Assembly: GCA_030522415.1 (NCBI GenBank) | Contig: CM060107.1 | Span: forward strand, 21,798,071 to 21,862,070 | Source: Channallabes apus | Taxonomy: Eukaryota; Chordata; Actinopteri; Siluriformes; Clariidae | Reading direction: 5' to 3' | DNA: 64,000 bases | Shown: positions 11,790-25,015 of the stretch, in pieces | Layout: each line of letters opens with the position of its first letter | Numbering within the stretch: the stretch's first letter is position 1 | Program-made: the position numbers and the translations under genes | Notes under the pieces: generated by a model | Seen by the model: the letters and a program-made list of their open reading frames with translations, nothing else | What the model was told of the DNA's origin: nothing | Databases searched by the model: none

Positions 11790-12110
11790 CGGGCACACAC
11801 CCAAATCTTTTTTCGCCCCTTGCTCACTCCAAAGGCTCTCTTGGCTGCTATATCTAGCATGGCTGGTGGATGATAATTGTTAACGAATCACTCACTTTCT
11901 CAAGCGAAGTGTAAAGCTTAGCTTGAGGTCCATAGTTTGGGAGTGAGAAGAATGCGTGGTGGATGCTTAAATTGAGAATGGCATAGGAGCGGGGTGATGC
12001 CATGCACCTCAGGGACTATAAAGGCGCATGGATTGAGCACCGGCGTTTGATTGCCACGTAGGAGACAGCTGCTACGAACAGCATGAGCATGATGAGATAA
12101 TAAATATACA
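11790..12110 (+). repeat. Possible solo LTR remnant
   Basis: A TATA-like box (GACTATAAAGGCGC, near 12014) lies about 90 bp before an AATAAA signal (near 12099), the spacing found in retroelement LTRs. The surrounding sequence is GC-richer than its flanks. No element borders or duplication were identified. Confidence 0.3.
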
Positions 12111-12643
12111 TCCCATTGAATAATGAACTGCTATCAAGAACCCAAAATCAGTGGTTTGTATTGGCCATCTTATTTGCTTAATTTGGGTGTGTGTGGTATA
12201 CAGGGCATGACATTAACTTTTTTGCTCACTGGCAAATGTGGCTAGTGGATTTCCGGAGTCACTAGCCATTCAGCCTTTTTACTAGCCACAATTTTGTTAC
12301 CAGAAAATCTCAGTTTTTCCTTCACCATGATACGTTAATGTTTTTTATACTGTATCTCGATTTACTTATAAATGACAGCATACAATGTATCACTATAGTA
12401 GTAGTCAAGTATTCAGTACTGTTAAGATAGCTCCCAATATAAAAACATGCAAACATGAACAGTATATTCTGTTTATTGAACTTAAATTCAAGCCTCTTAC
12501 GACATGAATTGAAAACTCAGAACATTTATCAGTTTTGTGTGTTATTATGTGTACTATTATCAGGTATTATTATTCATTATGTATTATTATATCAGAATTC
12601 TGAGTTAAAACAATGGATGCACACACCAAACAGGAAGTAAAAG

Positions 12644-12645
<2 letters not shown>

Positions 12646-12708
<63 letters not shown>
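12646..12708. repeat. (TG)n(GA)n microsatellite
   Basis: About 54 bp of uninterrupted TG followed by GA. It abuts the left end of the hAT MITE at 12711. Confidence 0.97.
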
Positions 12709-12710
12709 CT

Positions 12711-13155
12711 TAGTGATGAGAAGTTCGAATCATTTTAGTTACTCTTCAAAATGAACAAATCTTTTTTTGAGTCATTTCATTCATTTGATTAAAATGTTGC
12801 ATTTTCAATAAAAATACCCCCAATACGTCTACATACACAAATTTTGGCTATAGTCCCAGTTATGAAAATATTACAATGCAACTAAGGACATATTATAATA
12901 AACAGAATGAGTAACTCACCTCTCATATTTTCTAGTCGTTCGTTCTTTTGAATCTATTACACCGCATAGCGTCTATGGGAGTCACGTGACAAAAGAACGA
13001 ACGACTCGAGACCTGAATATAACATGGAGGTTTTGCGATGCTTTGCGCATGCGCGCCCAGTAGAAAATGAACGCATCACTCTCCGAGATACTCATTCATC
13101 TGAGTCATGTTAAAGAGTCGTTAAAAAAGAACGAATTGTTCATAAATGACCCGTG
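12711..13155 (+). mobile_element. hAT-like MITE, copy 1 (right end eroded)
   Basis: Same family as 28440-29030 and 34752-35340. It begins TAGTGATGAGAAGTTCG and shares the internal blocks AAAAGAACGAACGACTC, GCGTCTATGGGAGTCACGTG and TTTGCGCATGCGCGCCC. The right terminus has diverged after GTTCATAAATGAC, so no target duplication is visible. Confidence 0.8.
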
Positions 13156-14015
13156 TGTGCAATGCATGTGTGGACATGTGTAGAGAGAGGCATTAAATGT
13201 CCTCATTACATTCATGCGCATTTTATGCGTGTAATATTACGTTGCAATGCGTTTATTATATCAGATGCCTTTAGAGAAAACTACAACAAAAATATATTTT
13301 CATACCAAATAATAAACTACCCAGCAAAGTGGCTAGTGAGACTAAAGTTATTACACGCCACAGCCGAATTTTACCCGCATTCGGCGGGTACCAAAACCCT
13401 GGTGGTATTAACTGAAAGGTCAGGGCATGAACCCCATTGAGTAAATAAGCCGTATGAATTAAGCATATAAGGGTGGTTTAATATTTGTTTCTTGTGTTCT
13501 CTAATTGTATCAGCTATTACAGGCAGATACTCAGCGCTGGTATTCTCTCCGATATGCCGATAATTAAACCGATTGTTTTTCAAAAACAGAAGCACTAATG
13601 TAATATGGTATTTCATTAAAAATAGCATCCTCAAGCATTAAACTCAAAATATCACTTGTGCTATTGGTTTTATATGTACATGATTTTAAGGCATTGTGTG
13701 AATTTGGTGTAGTCCCTAACTTGCAATGATGAAAAAGGAGAGGTTTTGTATATGGGCTTGTTAATGCATAACACATTACGTACAGGTAGGTGATGGAGCA
13801 GTCATTTCCTCAATTCCTGGTATGTGCTAACCTATGTGCATCAATGCAAATCTGTCTAAAAGATCTTCCTGTGTTTCAGGCCAATTTTCTTATTTATTAC
13901 GGAATCAATTGGAATTGGGTATATTTAACACAGACAAATATTAATGTTTGTAATATTTGTCTTAGGAATCCTAGCATTTATAAAATTAGCTTTGCCAAAT
14001 TCTTTTTTTTTTGTT

Positions 14016-14018
<3 letters not shown>
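13156..14018. other. Non-coding DNA
   Basis: No gene recognised. ORFs of 70-95 codons here show no domain or coding signature. Confidence 0.4.
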
Positions 14019-14050
<32 letters not shown>

Positions 14051-14052
14051 TG

Positions 14053-14122
<70 letters not shown>

Positions 14123-14132
14123 TGTGTGTGTG
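14019..14132. repeat. (AG)n(TG)n compound microsatellite
   Basis: About 30 bp of AG followed by about 84 bp of TG with few interruptions. Confidence 0.97.
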
Positions 14133-14999
14133 AAGAATAGGCACAGAACAGGACAATGCAGTTCTTAGTTCTTCTTCAAGATTTTTTTAAATACGTGTTC
14201 TTAGTGTTTTGTTGAAGTGGAATTAGATGTTGGTTCTTTAAAAACACAGAATCTTCCAGCATTGCCCTGTGGGACCTTAGGCTCTGAGATGAAATCACAT
14301 CCCTACTACACAAGGCTGCATCAACAACAACAAAATCATTGGGAAGGTGCTAGAGACTGATTCTCACATTACATTTTTGTGTCATCTTTACAAACAAGGT
14401 CAACCACAATGATGAGACAGAACATCACATAATTATTTATAAATTAGTCAACGGTGGGTAAACTGACTTTAATCTCCACAAGGTTGCACATTCTAATCAG
14501 GGAACAGGTTCCAACCAAGGATTCTGAAAAAAACCTACTATGTAGCTGAAATTTTGTTCCAACTTCCTGGAAGAAGTCAATACAGGTAATCCAATGGCAT
14601 GCTATTCAGTGCCACTTTATTTATAGATAATCAGAATGCTTCCTGGAGAAATCCACCCCACCACTTGAATTTGTCCCTCCAGAAGCATGCAACACTCCCA
14701 ACAATTATGTACATAACAAACCTGTCAAACCTGTACAATACAATACAGTACAATGGTGGTGTAAACGTAAATAGAAACTTGACACGAGATGAGTTTGCTT
14801 ACATATTCATGCTCAAATTTACAATTATATTTTCACTCAGCACATGCGTGTCCATAAATGGGTGTCCACTAACTTTTGGCCATATAGTGTATATTTAACA
14901 AAACAAATAGTTGTCACAATTATTAAACCCTGCATGTACAACCTTATATATCCTTTGCTTGAACATATAAGGACTGCATTATGTTTTAAAATATTAAAT
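14133..14999. other. Non-coding DNA with a Tc1-like terminal fragment
   Basis: At 14850-14892 the string GTGTCCACTAACTTTTGGCC followed by ATATAGTGTA is a familiar Tc1-like terminus of teleosts. The matching opposite end was not found. The rest is unannotated AT-rich DNA. Confidence 0.4.
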
Positions 15000-15640
15000 G
15001 ACGTCAGGGTAAACAAATCAAGGAATCAGACAGCATGTTTTAATACACAATGTCTCCAGATCCTTAGTGGAACTCTTGGGGGTTCAACGTTTCCTGTTAA
15101 CCCCATAGGTTTTCAATGAAATTTACAGTAGGTCAGATGACTTCCAGATGATAGCCCTATCAATGGACTGATCATCTGGTCTTCTACTGAAATATACCCA
15201 AATTATGGTTCTTCACAGACAAAGCCAAATTTACATCAAAAATGTCCTTGTATTTTTTGTAAGTCCTAACAATGTTATTAGTGTCTCATGTCTCATAGAT
15301 CTGCCCCAGATCATCACAGATCCTCTATCAAATTTAAGAGTGGATTAAGTTCTTTGCTGTATAACTGTATTTCTATGCCAAACCAACACTGAGTGTAAGT
15401 TGTCAGAAACTAATTTTCTGGTCTCATCTGACCACAGATGTCAATTCCAGTAGTGTCTGGCAAACTCCAGAAACATTTGTGGTTAGATAAAAGAAATGTA
15501 AAAAAAAAATGTTTGTTGACATGATGTTCCTTCAGTCTACTGTAAGTCTAAATTTTGTGATACCAGAACACTTTCATATTCATTTTTTTCATATTCACTT
15601 TCATTTTCATTGAAATTATAACCTCTCAACTATCCTCAAC
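15000..15640 (-). pseudogene. Heavily decayed Tc1-like transposase remnant
   Basis: The plus strand contains GGTCTCATCTGACCACAG followed by AGTGTCTGGCAAACTCC, wording found in the reverse complement of fish Tc1-like transposases around the first catalytic Asp. No reading frame survives. Assignment rests on these nucleotide signatures only. Confidence 0.35.
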
Positions 15641-18600
15641 ACTGTGTCAGAAGCAAAATAAAAACCTTCTTTATTCTGATTTATTATAAGTCTAATCAAC
15701 TTCTTAGTTACTGGCTCTGAAAATTTTTAGGGTTGGAACTCGTTTTATTACAACTGCCTGGTTTAGAGAGGTCATACTTTCACCACATTCCATTTAGATA
15801 TTCGTCTGATAAATACCCCAATGAAACATGAAGTCATGGATGACCACTTAGAAGTTCCTAGACACTTCAAGAAGTAAAACAAAAAGTGCAAACTTGCTTC
15901 AGTTGTGTTTCGTTACTTATACATCCTAGTGATTTCCAATAACTTTCCCATGTTTTCAGTTATTTTTAGAAAAAAAATACTTTAATAAAGTATATATTTA
16001 TTTAATATTTTTAATGTGGGATTTGGCTAATTAACCACATTTTTAATAATCACTTTTTAATAAATTTTATATAGCGCACAAATCATTCTGGATCTGAATT
16101 TATATCAGTATGTCTTAACCCAAAAAGTTTGCAGTGTCAACTTCAAACGCTCTTTAAAATATCTTTATAGAATTGTAATAAAATTCTAATGAAGTTTGTA
16201 CATCTTTTCATAAGAAAATGAAACATTTCTAGGACTCCAAACAATGAGTTAGTAAATGCATACTGTAAATGCGTTATGTTATTAATAACACTGTACTACA
16301 AGACAATTCAATATTTCACAATCAAATTCCAATTGTAATTTTTGTAAAGTTTTTTTGTCTTCTTGTTCATCTGATTTTCTATCCAATAAATGTTATTTTC
16401 TGAATGTTTATAATTTTAACCTTTAAAAAAATAACCTTTAAATATGGAAAATAAAGCTATAAACATGCAATTCTGGTTTGTTCTAAAACAGATTGAGATC
16501 ATATCAGACTACACTAAATAGCCATCAGTCTTTTATGATATGCAAATTGGCTTAAAATAGCTATGATAGGTTCCACGTAAAGAGAGGAAAATAAAGAGGC
16601 CCAACTCTTAAACTTCCTTATATGACCATAAAAAGCATTGTTACTGGCTTATCTATGAGCCATATAGACATGCAGAAAATACTGAAATGAGTCATCCATT
16701 TCAACTAGCGACCTGAAGTGTGTTGGCACTGATGTAAACACAGCAGTCTAAATGAGCAAAACCGAATTCCTGGAAAAAAAAAACACTAAATAAATAAATA
16801 ACAACAAAAATTATCTTGATAAGAGATCTTGATAAGTGACAAGGGCTCAACACTACACATTGTCATCAGTTTTTAACCACATCAGATGTTCTACCATTGG
16901 GAAAATATTCTTGCTACAAAAGGAAAACTCATCAATACAACCCTGTGGGAATGATTTACTATCAGATTATCATGCAAATGAGGCTAGCACTTTAAAGCAT
17001 AGTTTGATCCTAATAAAACATTCCAAATCAAGTTTAAACCATCTTATATATTTGTTTATTATATTTTGACATTTGTTGCTTACTTGCTTTTTTGGCTTTG
17101 TACACTCATGTCTATAGTTAGCCTCGCCTGTTCCTTGTTTCGCCTCTCTTTTTAGGCTCCATGGTTTTGCTATGTTCCTTGAGAAGTCATGCATATGCAA
17201 ATCTGTAATGCTGAGCTCTGCTATTGAGTATTTCCTTGTTCTTTCCTGATCACACTATAATGTATCCCTATCTGGAGCCTGATTATGGATATGCCAGTGA
17301 TGCAGTACATTTGTCTCAGTGCATTTGTTCTCTGACAGCAGCATTGAACTTTAACTATGGTTCAGTGAAAATTAATAATACAAATGCTCATCTTCTTGAT
17401 ATATTTCTGTGAATGCATGTTAAAAGAGCATGCTTTTTTTATATTAATGACGTTAGATTCCATGTGAAACAACTGTTCACTGGGTTTTATGCAAAGCAGT
17501 GCAGCATTCTGACTGACTTCAAATGCCCACGTTATGGGATACTCATTATGCGTTACTGTATGTCTCTAGTAAGAAGTATTGAAAGCCAATTGAATTATTC
17601 TAGAACAATATATTTCATAACCTAACCTGTATGCGTTTACTTCCTCATTGTTTGGAGTCCTAGAAATGTCTTCATTTTCTTTTCTGAAAAGATGTGAAAG
17701 TCTCCCTTTTCATGTGACAAGATGTGAAAAGATGTGACAAGACCGCCTTGACTTCAACCATCAGGAACTTATCAAACTATGTGTCAGGACTAAATAACAA
17801 AAATCAGGCCCAGACTGAAGATACCAACTACATCTAAGTAACCTTGTATGATCCACAAATGAAGATGGTTAAATATTATTCTTTTGCCAAACATCCTGTT
17901 TGAAACCACAGGTTAGGTTCATTGTGCTAATAGAGAGAAACAGTGAGGAGAAACTGCAATGTATACAACATAACTCACTCACGTTCTCAGGAGGTTAAAA
18001 TGGTTATATTCATAAAAGTGTTTTAATCATACTGTGTATTTAAAAATAAAACAGAGATAAAATACAGTGAATATTCACAAAGCAATTAAACGAAGCATAA
18101 AGCTATATGTCCTTCACTTGTCACCCATTAACGGACAACAAGACTACAATTTTTTTTTTTCATTCTTACACTTGCTGCACCCACGGATGCTTCTGTACAC
18201 TTTGACATACTAACTTTATTAACGTACAGCTCTCAGTGCATGCTTCTTCATTCAGTAAAGTACTGAACAATCAAATAAGAAAGAAATATAGAAGAAAGAA
18301 AGAAATGTAGACTTTAGATTTTATCACACACCCCAGTGACCCCAAATCATCTGTTCAGAGAGGTGCACTGAAGCATACTTCTACACTTTTTGTCCTTTCT
18401 TCCTGAACGTTGCTGCAATTTTAATCAATGCAGCCTAAGGTAACGGCATCCCGTAATTTATAAATAATGCTGAAATGTACTTCAATAGTCAGAAATATAT
18501 GTTTCATTTAGAATACACCTCCATCTAAAATGATGACAGTATAGAGCTGAGAAGTTCTCAGAGACCCTGATATTCGAACTTTTCTGATCACTCTAAACTA

Positions 18601-19614
18601 AAACTGATGCTACCAGTTCTTTTTTCTGCTTACTACTTTGTTTTACAACTTACTTCTGATCCTGCTACAAAATGCAAAGATAAAGTGTGCACTTTTATAT
18701 GTATCTTAGTCATTTCACTGCTCCAAGTCAGGATAGAGACCTATTCCAGACTAAGTCTAAAAATTCTGGTAGGATACACCAACGATATGCGCAAAGATTC
18801 ATGATGTTAGACACTGTACTTCTAGCATCAACAACTTAATGAATCATATAATTTTAGCTTCTTTAAGAACAAGCGATTTTTATCTCAAAGCATTTCCTGT
18901 TGGCCACAATAAACAGTTTTATGTACGTCCTTGCTAAGAAAAAATACTTTTTAATCAAACTCTACTCCATTTACTGCTTACAGACTAAACAACCATTTTA
19001 AATTGTCATTTAGATTAAAATCAATCATTTAACAGTGTGACCTAAATAACACAGTTTGGTGTTACTGGGAAATGATCATACACTCATTTGCAAGCTCAGG
19101 GATGGGAAAACAACCGCTGAATTAAAATGTTTCAGTTCCCTTATTTTGGGGTGCATTAATATAAAATTCAACAGTGGCCCATAATGACATGACCACGTCA
19201 CAGAACGCTTTACAAGACGTGAAACCAGGATTATACAAGTTCACAGTAAAGCCCAAAAAACCGTTAGGGTAGGGTCAAGCAATAAGTAAGGTTTCTTAAG
19301 CTGCTTCATTCTGCTTCAATTACATCCAGTATCAAATTTGTGTTACTTACATGTAAACTGTCTTTCAACACCACATGAATTTGGTTTATTATGATACATA
19401 TTGTGTATGTTTGTGTTAAATATACAAATCAACAATGCAAAAACAACACTTGCATATTGTAGACAAGTTTTAGCTTAGTCTTCCACTGTGCCTCCTAGTA
19501 GGACATTTTTCATTTCAATTAAAAAATTTCCACTCAAGTACAAAAGGAAACTTTAACATAAATAAATAATAGTAAATACTTCTACTCTCTCTCTCCCTCT
19601 CACTCTCGCTCTAT
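15641..19614. other. AT-rich non-coding DNA, probably intronic
   Basis: About 4 kb with no recognisable gene, RNA gene or complete repeat. Short ORFs (60-77 codons) have no domains. If the 20.8 kb and 5.05 kb exons form one gene, this is intron 1. Confidence 0.4.
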
Positions 19615-19905
19615 ACCACTTGCCCTGTACAAGGTCACAGGAGGTCTGGAGGCAATGTACACCCTGGACGGAGTGCCAATCCATCGGAGGGTGAACAAGC
19701 ACACACACTCACTCACTCACACAGAGTGTGGAATTTGGAATACCCAATTAACCTATTCTGCATGTGTTTGAACTGTGGGAGAAAATTAGAGGAAACCCAC
19801 CAAGCATAATGAGAACTTGCAAACTTCACCCACAAACACATCCAAGACTAGAACCCTCGACTCTAGAGGACACAGGGATAACCACTACACCACATTGCCT
19901 CTAAT
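19615..19905 (-). repeat. V-SINE, inverted, diverged
   Basis: Reverse-oriented V-SINE with 3' tail (GTACACCCTGGACGGAGTGC), short CA tract, central domain (GAGGAAACCCACCAAGC, GAACTTGCAAACTTC) and head (GATAACCACTACACCACATTG). The many substitutions suggest an old copy. Confidence 0.8.
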
Positions 19906-20349
19906 GGTAAATAATGATTTTAAAAAGCTAACAAATAATAACTAAATAATAATTAAAATAAGTGGATTTTAACTTTTTCTTTTCTATTTAAGTTAAACAG
20001 ACATAATAAATACATAATAAAGCTACATGAGGCCGGAATCATTTCTTTTGAGTGCATGGGTGTAACAATGAATGTGAAACATTTGTTTCTGGTTATTGCA
20101 GAAACCTTGAACCTGGTCAGAAAAGAGCTCGTTTTTCAAACTGTATGTAGACTGTCCTCTGCCCCTGGGTCTATCCAATAAGGGTTTTGATGTATGCATT
20201 CAGACGATGTGTTACAATGTGGTATGTCATGAATGCTATATCGAGATTGCATTTACCTTTTGCATAACTTTTTTCAGTGCTATACAATTGTCATTTTTGT
20301 TATTTGTCCGGCAAGTTTATTTAATGTAATATACAAAAAGTTGTAACGT

Positions 20350-20580
20350 TCATGCCAACCCATCACAGGGCACAAGCATAATCATGTGAAACACCAATCG
20401 GCGTACACTAGTATGTCTTCGGTAGAAACTGGAGAACCAGGAGGAACCTGAACAAGCATAAGGAGAACTTCCACATCATTCCACATAAACACACACAGAG
20501 AGACATATAGGACAGGTGGGATTCAAACCCGGTCCTTAGAACTCTGCTATCAGACTATACAATCAGGCCTAATGCTTTAG
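20350..20580 (-). repeat. V-SINE, inverted, highly diverged
   Basis: Order and spacing match a reversed V-SINE: CCAACCCATCACAGGGCACA, GAAACTGGAGAACC, ACACACACAGAGAG, GATTCAAACCCGG (B box). Strongly decayed. Confidence 0.6.
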
Positions 20581-20757
20581 CAATTGTAACAAAATACTTT
20601 TTTTACTTTAGTCATTTACAAATGACCAACTGTTAAGCTTCCCTGATTAAACTAGTGCTGTACCTGCCGGAACAGGTGCACAGCTCGAGATAATAACCGG
20701 CACTATTCCAACACACTCAAACGTTTACCCGAGTTCAGAGCTGTTAAAAAACACTAC

Positions 20758-20826
20758 CTGATGAAGCAGACACAGCAACAGGAGAGTCGCAGGGAGGAAA
20801 GTTCTTAACGAACGATGTCGCGTCAT
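20758..20826 (-). CDS. Signal-peptide first coding exon of an unidentified minus-strand gene
   Basis: An ATG at 20826-20824 (minus) opens a 23-codon frame. It starts MTRHRSLRTF, has a hydrophobic core LLLLCLL, and ends at His-Gln exactly at CAG|GTAGTG, a good splice donor. A basic n-region followed by a Leu-rich core is the classic form of a secretory signal peptide, so the product should be secreted or membrane-bound. The exon lies in a CpG-rich segment that resembles a promoter, with no other ATG in the same frame just upstream. It ends in phase 0. The next exon is plausibly 5042-5075, which would then lead to a phase-1 FN3 exon, matching the FN3 receptor exons at 42-58 kb. The gene is too short in this window to name. 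A chance signal-peptide-like ORF cannot be excluded, but position, context and donor agree. Confidence 0.5.
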
Positions 20827-21200
20827 GATGTCTGTTCGGGTCCAGCTGAGCGGTAAAGCCCCAGTTAGCCGTTAAAAAGTTTGCTCGCGCGAGGTCACCT
20901 TTCTTCGGTGATGTCGCTCCGCCTCGAGTTCTGTTTTCTAAGTTGTTTAAATGTTGTTATTATTATTATTACAATTATTTAGAAAATAAAGTACCAAACT
21001 AACAAACCTCACAGCCAGAAAGCGTTTAGAAGCGTGTGAGATGTGTCAGCTAGATACCATGAAGAAAGGGAAGAAGGTTTGCGAGTGTACAGTGCTGGGT
21101 GGAGCAGTCAGGGCACCAGCAGTCACTTCTGATGGACGGAGTGCTCTATAGTTCCGCCTCTTCTAGCACAACAGGCCTGCAGAGCTCACACCACAATTAA
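20827..21200 (-). promoter_or_regulatory. CpG-rich promoter-like segment upstream of the signal-peptide exon
   Basis: The segment just upstream (minus sense) of the ATG at 20826 has clustered CpG (CTCGCGCGAG palindrome, CTCCGCCTCGAG) in otherwise AT-rich DNA. No convincing TATA box is placed. Likely a CpG-type promoter and 5' UTR; start site unknown. Confidence 0.4.
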
Positions 21201-21658
21201 CTCTCTCTCTCGTGTGTGTGCCATTTTACACTCCACCACAAGCAGTGTATATGGCTTTGTCAAAAGTAAAAAGGAAGTTAAGCCGTATGAACGTTAAAAA
21301 AATAACATTATTATGAAAGACCATCAAAATTACACTTAGGAATGACCCATGTTTCAGTGCTGTGTTTTTAACTTCATTCATATAGCATGTGATGTTTTAA
21401 TAAAGTCAAGTGGTCAACTTTGGGCTTTTTTTTTTTTTTTCATTTCCCCACATCATGAGGTCGCAAACTTCCGGGGTGTAAAATGACCAGCAACACCCTT
21501 GTGATCACACATGTCTGATTTTAAGCACAAGAGTGCAATTATGTACCACTATATTTGTCAAAGATATTAAAGCTAAGTTTAATTATTATTAATTATTTCT
21601 CAATCAAACTCTCAACTCATCCAGATGAGGTAAAATGTATCTTATTACTTTGTGTTTT

Positions 21659-21660
<2 letters not shown>

Positions 21661-21739
<79 letters not shown>
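21661..21739. repeat. (TA)n microsatellite
   Basis: About 79 bp of pure TA. It creates artefactual Tyr/Ile ORFs. Confidence 0.98.
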
Positions 21740-21744
<5 letters not shown>

Positions 21745-24700
21745 TCACAATTAGAGTCAAAGCACATTGTCTTACAATGGAATTTAATAATCAAAGTCAA
21801 ATACTTTTTCAAAAAAAGCTTTCGATTCAGCAGTGGCTTCTAAAAATAGAAGACCACTAACATGATTTCAGTTAGTTGTTGTGGTCTCTCTCTCAGTCAG
21901 ATTCTATCTATATTATGTAGAGCACACAGCACCCCCAAAGACAAAACCACTAGTAAGTTCACAGCGATTCTTTCTGCAGTTTAGCAACATACAGCACTTC
22001 CTGTTCCACTATCACTGCTGCTTGTCAAAATGGCCCATTTTGGCCGCTTATATAACCCTACATACAGTACTGTACATAACTGCAGGAAACACTCCAAGAA
22101 AGTCCCATCAACTTAGCATATGTGATGACTCACATGCTAGTCATATGCAAATATCACAACACAATCTTGTGTTAGGGAGAAAAATAAAGGTTCCTTTGAT
22201 TATGTATCAGAAGAGAATACAGCAACCTGGGCTTGCACTTTATAAAACAATTTATAAAACTTTTCACCAGAATTCGACAACTGAGAACAATATAAACATT
22301 GCCAGTCCAGTCATGTACTGTACTGTAGTAAGCATTGTTCGGATTGTTTAGCTTTTAAATATCTAGTAATTAGTATCTAGTTATTTAATATTTCAATGCA
22401 AGTCTTCATTAAAAGTTAACAAAGTTAATCTTTGTTATTACCAGATAACAATAATGAGTGTTCTATAACAATCAGGCGATAGTTTTCGAGAGTGTTTGTA
22501 ACTGCAGTGTTTTTGGGAAGCAACCCCTTATTGCATCAGACAATTTCAAAGCATTGCACGAAAATTCCTGGAATGTTTCAGTCTAATCTTAAAATTGTAT
22601 ATAGAAAATGTGGAAAGTGATAATAGTAATAAAACTGATATGACGGCTAAGCATAATTTTCCACAAAAAAAAAAAAAAAAGATTAATGGGGACTCTAAAT
22701 GTTTAGATTAGATTAATTATGTAAAGATAAAGAGATCAGAAAAAGCCCAGACTAAACAAGAGATTTGGAGCAAACAACCAGGTTATGACATTAAACAAAG
22801 GGATAATTACATGAAGGTAATCCTGTAACATCAAAAAAATGAGTGGAGAGAGAAAGGAGTTTTACGTATAGGATTTCAGTGGCTCACATATTTCCTCATT
22901 CTGTAACTTCTGTTACTGAAAAACTGCACAGCACTAACAGTCTTTTTAACTTGATTTGTACGTCTTTGAAAAAATAGCCATTATAATGATGATTACTATT
23001 ACAAGTTATTCATTAGTTTCTTATTTTTGAAAACTTGATAGAATATAGTGAAGCGGAAAAAATTCTTTGCCCTTGGGAATATCCCTAACTAGAATTCTTG
23101 GTGTTGAATTAACTTGTGTGGTGTTAAAGTTCAGCTAAACCTTTAGACATACTGTACAGTCTACATGGGTATTTTCCCTACGAAGTATCATGGTTTAATT
23201 CAGGCTAAGGTCCTGATATAATTCCAACAAGATCCTATGGTTTCTGGATAACATAATGTAATAAAAATCAACTAACCAGCAAACACAAAGTACACTATCA
23301 GATTAAAATCTATCCTCACAACAAACTCTCAGAATTGCTCGACTGTCTATCTTAAAACCTTACTTCCTGTATAAATACAGACATTTCTTCTGTATTTAAC
23401 TTTAACATCCAAGTTCAACATAATTATGTTTTCTCATGGGGTGTAGAATCCTTGTGCGTTTGTTTCTGTCCCCTGTGATTTGAACTATTTACAGAGACTG
23501 CAAATCGTTCTAATTATGCACAAACAGCGGATGTAGAAATACAAACAGCAAGTATATGTCACCGTGTCGTTTAGAGAGACTGTTTGAAGCGGCTCCTTAT
23601 CAACTATTATCCCTCAGTCAGCAATGGACCTCTTACAGACACTGGGAATACAGTATGAGTGATGGTACTGTATGTGGTGGTATTGTCACTAGTTTGGCCC
23701 TCCTGGGGTAGAGTTCATCTACTCATGAGAGGTCAGTAGCCTCTAATAAAGATCACGCCATCTCTTTCTGCTAAGTGGATTCCTATAAACAGACAGAAAC
23801 CTCAAGCACAAACACCATACCAAAAGGCTAACAAACCAGTGCTTATAGCACACAGTTAAATTGAGATCCTAATTCATCAGAGAGCTACATTCATCAGAGA
23901 GCTACATTTGACTTCTTCCTTCGCCTTGAGATTAACTAAACTGAATAATTATATTAAAAAGTATATAATCACTAAGTTTTCTCAGAGGTTTTCTCATTTG
24001 CATTAACTAAAAGGTGCTACAGTGTGCCCATACTGTAGCACATGCAACTCTAGCATTGTGTACCTTGTCACTTCTCCTGGCTGTTTGTGTATTAGCACCT
24101 GATACCTATTGAACTTGCTCAAGAAAGATGTTTGGCAAAAACCTAATAGCCAATACTCCCCATATGAGGATCTCACAACAAGATACACACAATCTAACAA
24201 AGATACAATGTGAGGTTTTTATCTAAGGAGAGTGGGGTCTCAATAGGTTAAAGCTGCCAACATGTTTTCTCTGTTGACTGGTTCAAAAACCAGCTAGGAG
24301 TTTCCCAAAGGTGATCATAAACAACTGTCTAAGATACATCATTACTGAAAGGAACAACAACAACAACAACAAAAATCTCTGATTCAAGCGATTTTCTTTT
24401 TTTTCTCCTTTACAGCTATTCAAAATTACTTTTGGCTTGAAAGAGAGCAGTGAGTAGGCTGCATGATGTTGGACTTTCTCTAGATAATTAACACATTTCT
24501 AGATCATTATCAGTTCACCAAGTTAATGATTTGAGGGGTTTTGGAGTTTGCTGGTAAAACACCACATGAAAAAAGCATGGCATGAAAAAGGAAGAAGCAT
24601 AATAAGTTTTGTTCTTCCTGGTGGTTCAAGCTGTGAAGGGAAGTTAATTTTAGTTGTGTCAATGCCCTAACGCAGCTTGATATTACACCCTTAAAATAGC

Positions 24701-24824
24701 ACTGTTAAAAACTACACAAACATCTAGAACCCAAACCGGTTCCATTTCATATCAAATCAATTCAATAATACCCAGTATTAATCTATTATTATTATTAGTA
24801 GTAGTAGTAGTATTATTATTAATT
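21740..24824. other. AT-rich non-coding DNA
   Basis: No recognisable gene in about 3 kb. The 156-codon ORF at 21881-22351 (+) has no domain, no splice context and biased low-complexity composition, so it is not called. Confidence 0.4.
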
Positions 24825-25015
24825 CAGGGTACACCCTAATCATACTACTACATACTCCACATGTCTTGGGACTATGGGAGGAAACTGGAGTACCTGGATG
24901 AAACCCACTAAGTACAGGGAGGACATTGTACTGTAATTGCACACAAATAGAGTGGAGGTTAGAGCCCCGACCCTGGAGGTGTAAGGTGACCGCACTAACT
25001 CTCAGCTGCCATGCC
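24825..25015 (-). repeat. V-SINE, inverted, diverged
   Basis: Reverse V-SINE blocks: GGGTACACCCTAATC, GTCTTGGGACTATGGGAGGA, GTACAGGGAGGACATTG, CCCTGGAGGTGTAAGGTGAC. TG tract lost. Confidence 0.75.

Larger units (their letters stand above)
12200..13400. mobile_element. Possible old DNA transposon hosting a microsatellite and a hAT MITE
   Basis: The 12202-12300 and 13325-13400 segments share inverted motifs (CTAGTGxxx ... GCTCACTGGC / CACTAGCC on the left; GTGGCTAGTGAGAC on the right), suggesting the two ends of one element later invaded at 12.65-13.15 kb. Evidence is limited to these motifs. Confidence 0.25.

Noticed and set aside
21555..21860. Tyr/Ile repeat proteins
   Set aside because: Translation of the TA microsatellite.
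21881..22351. Longest plus-strand ORF outside known elements (156 codons)
   Set aside because: Low-complexity composition, no domain, no splice or promoter context; expected by chance in 64 kb.
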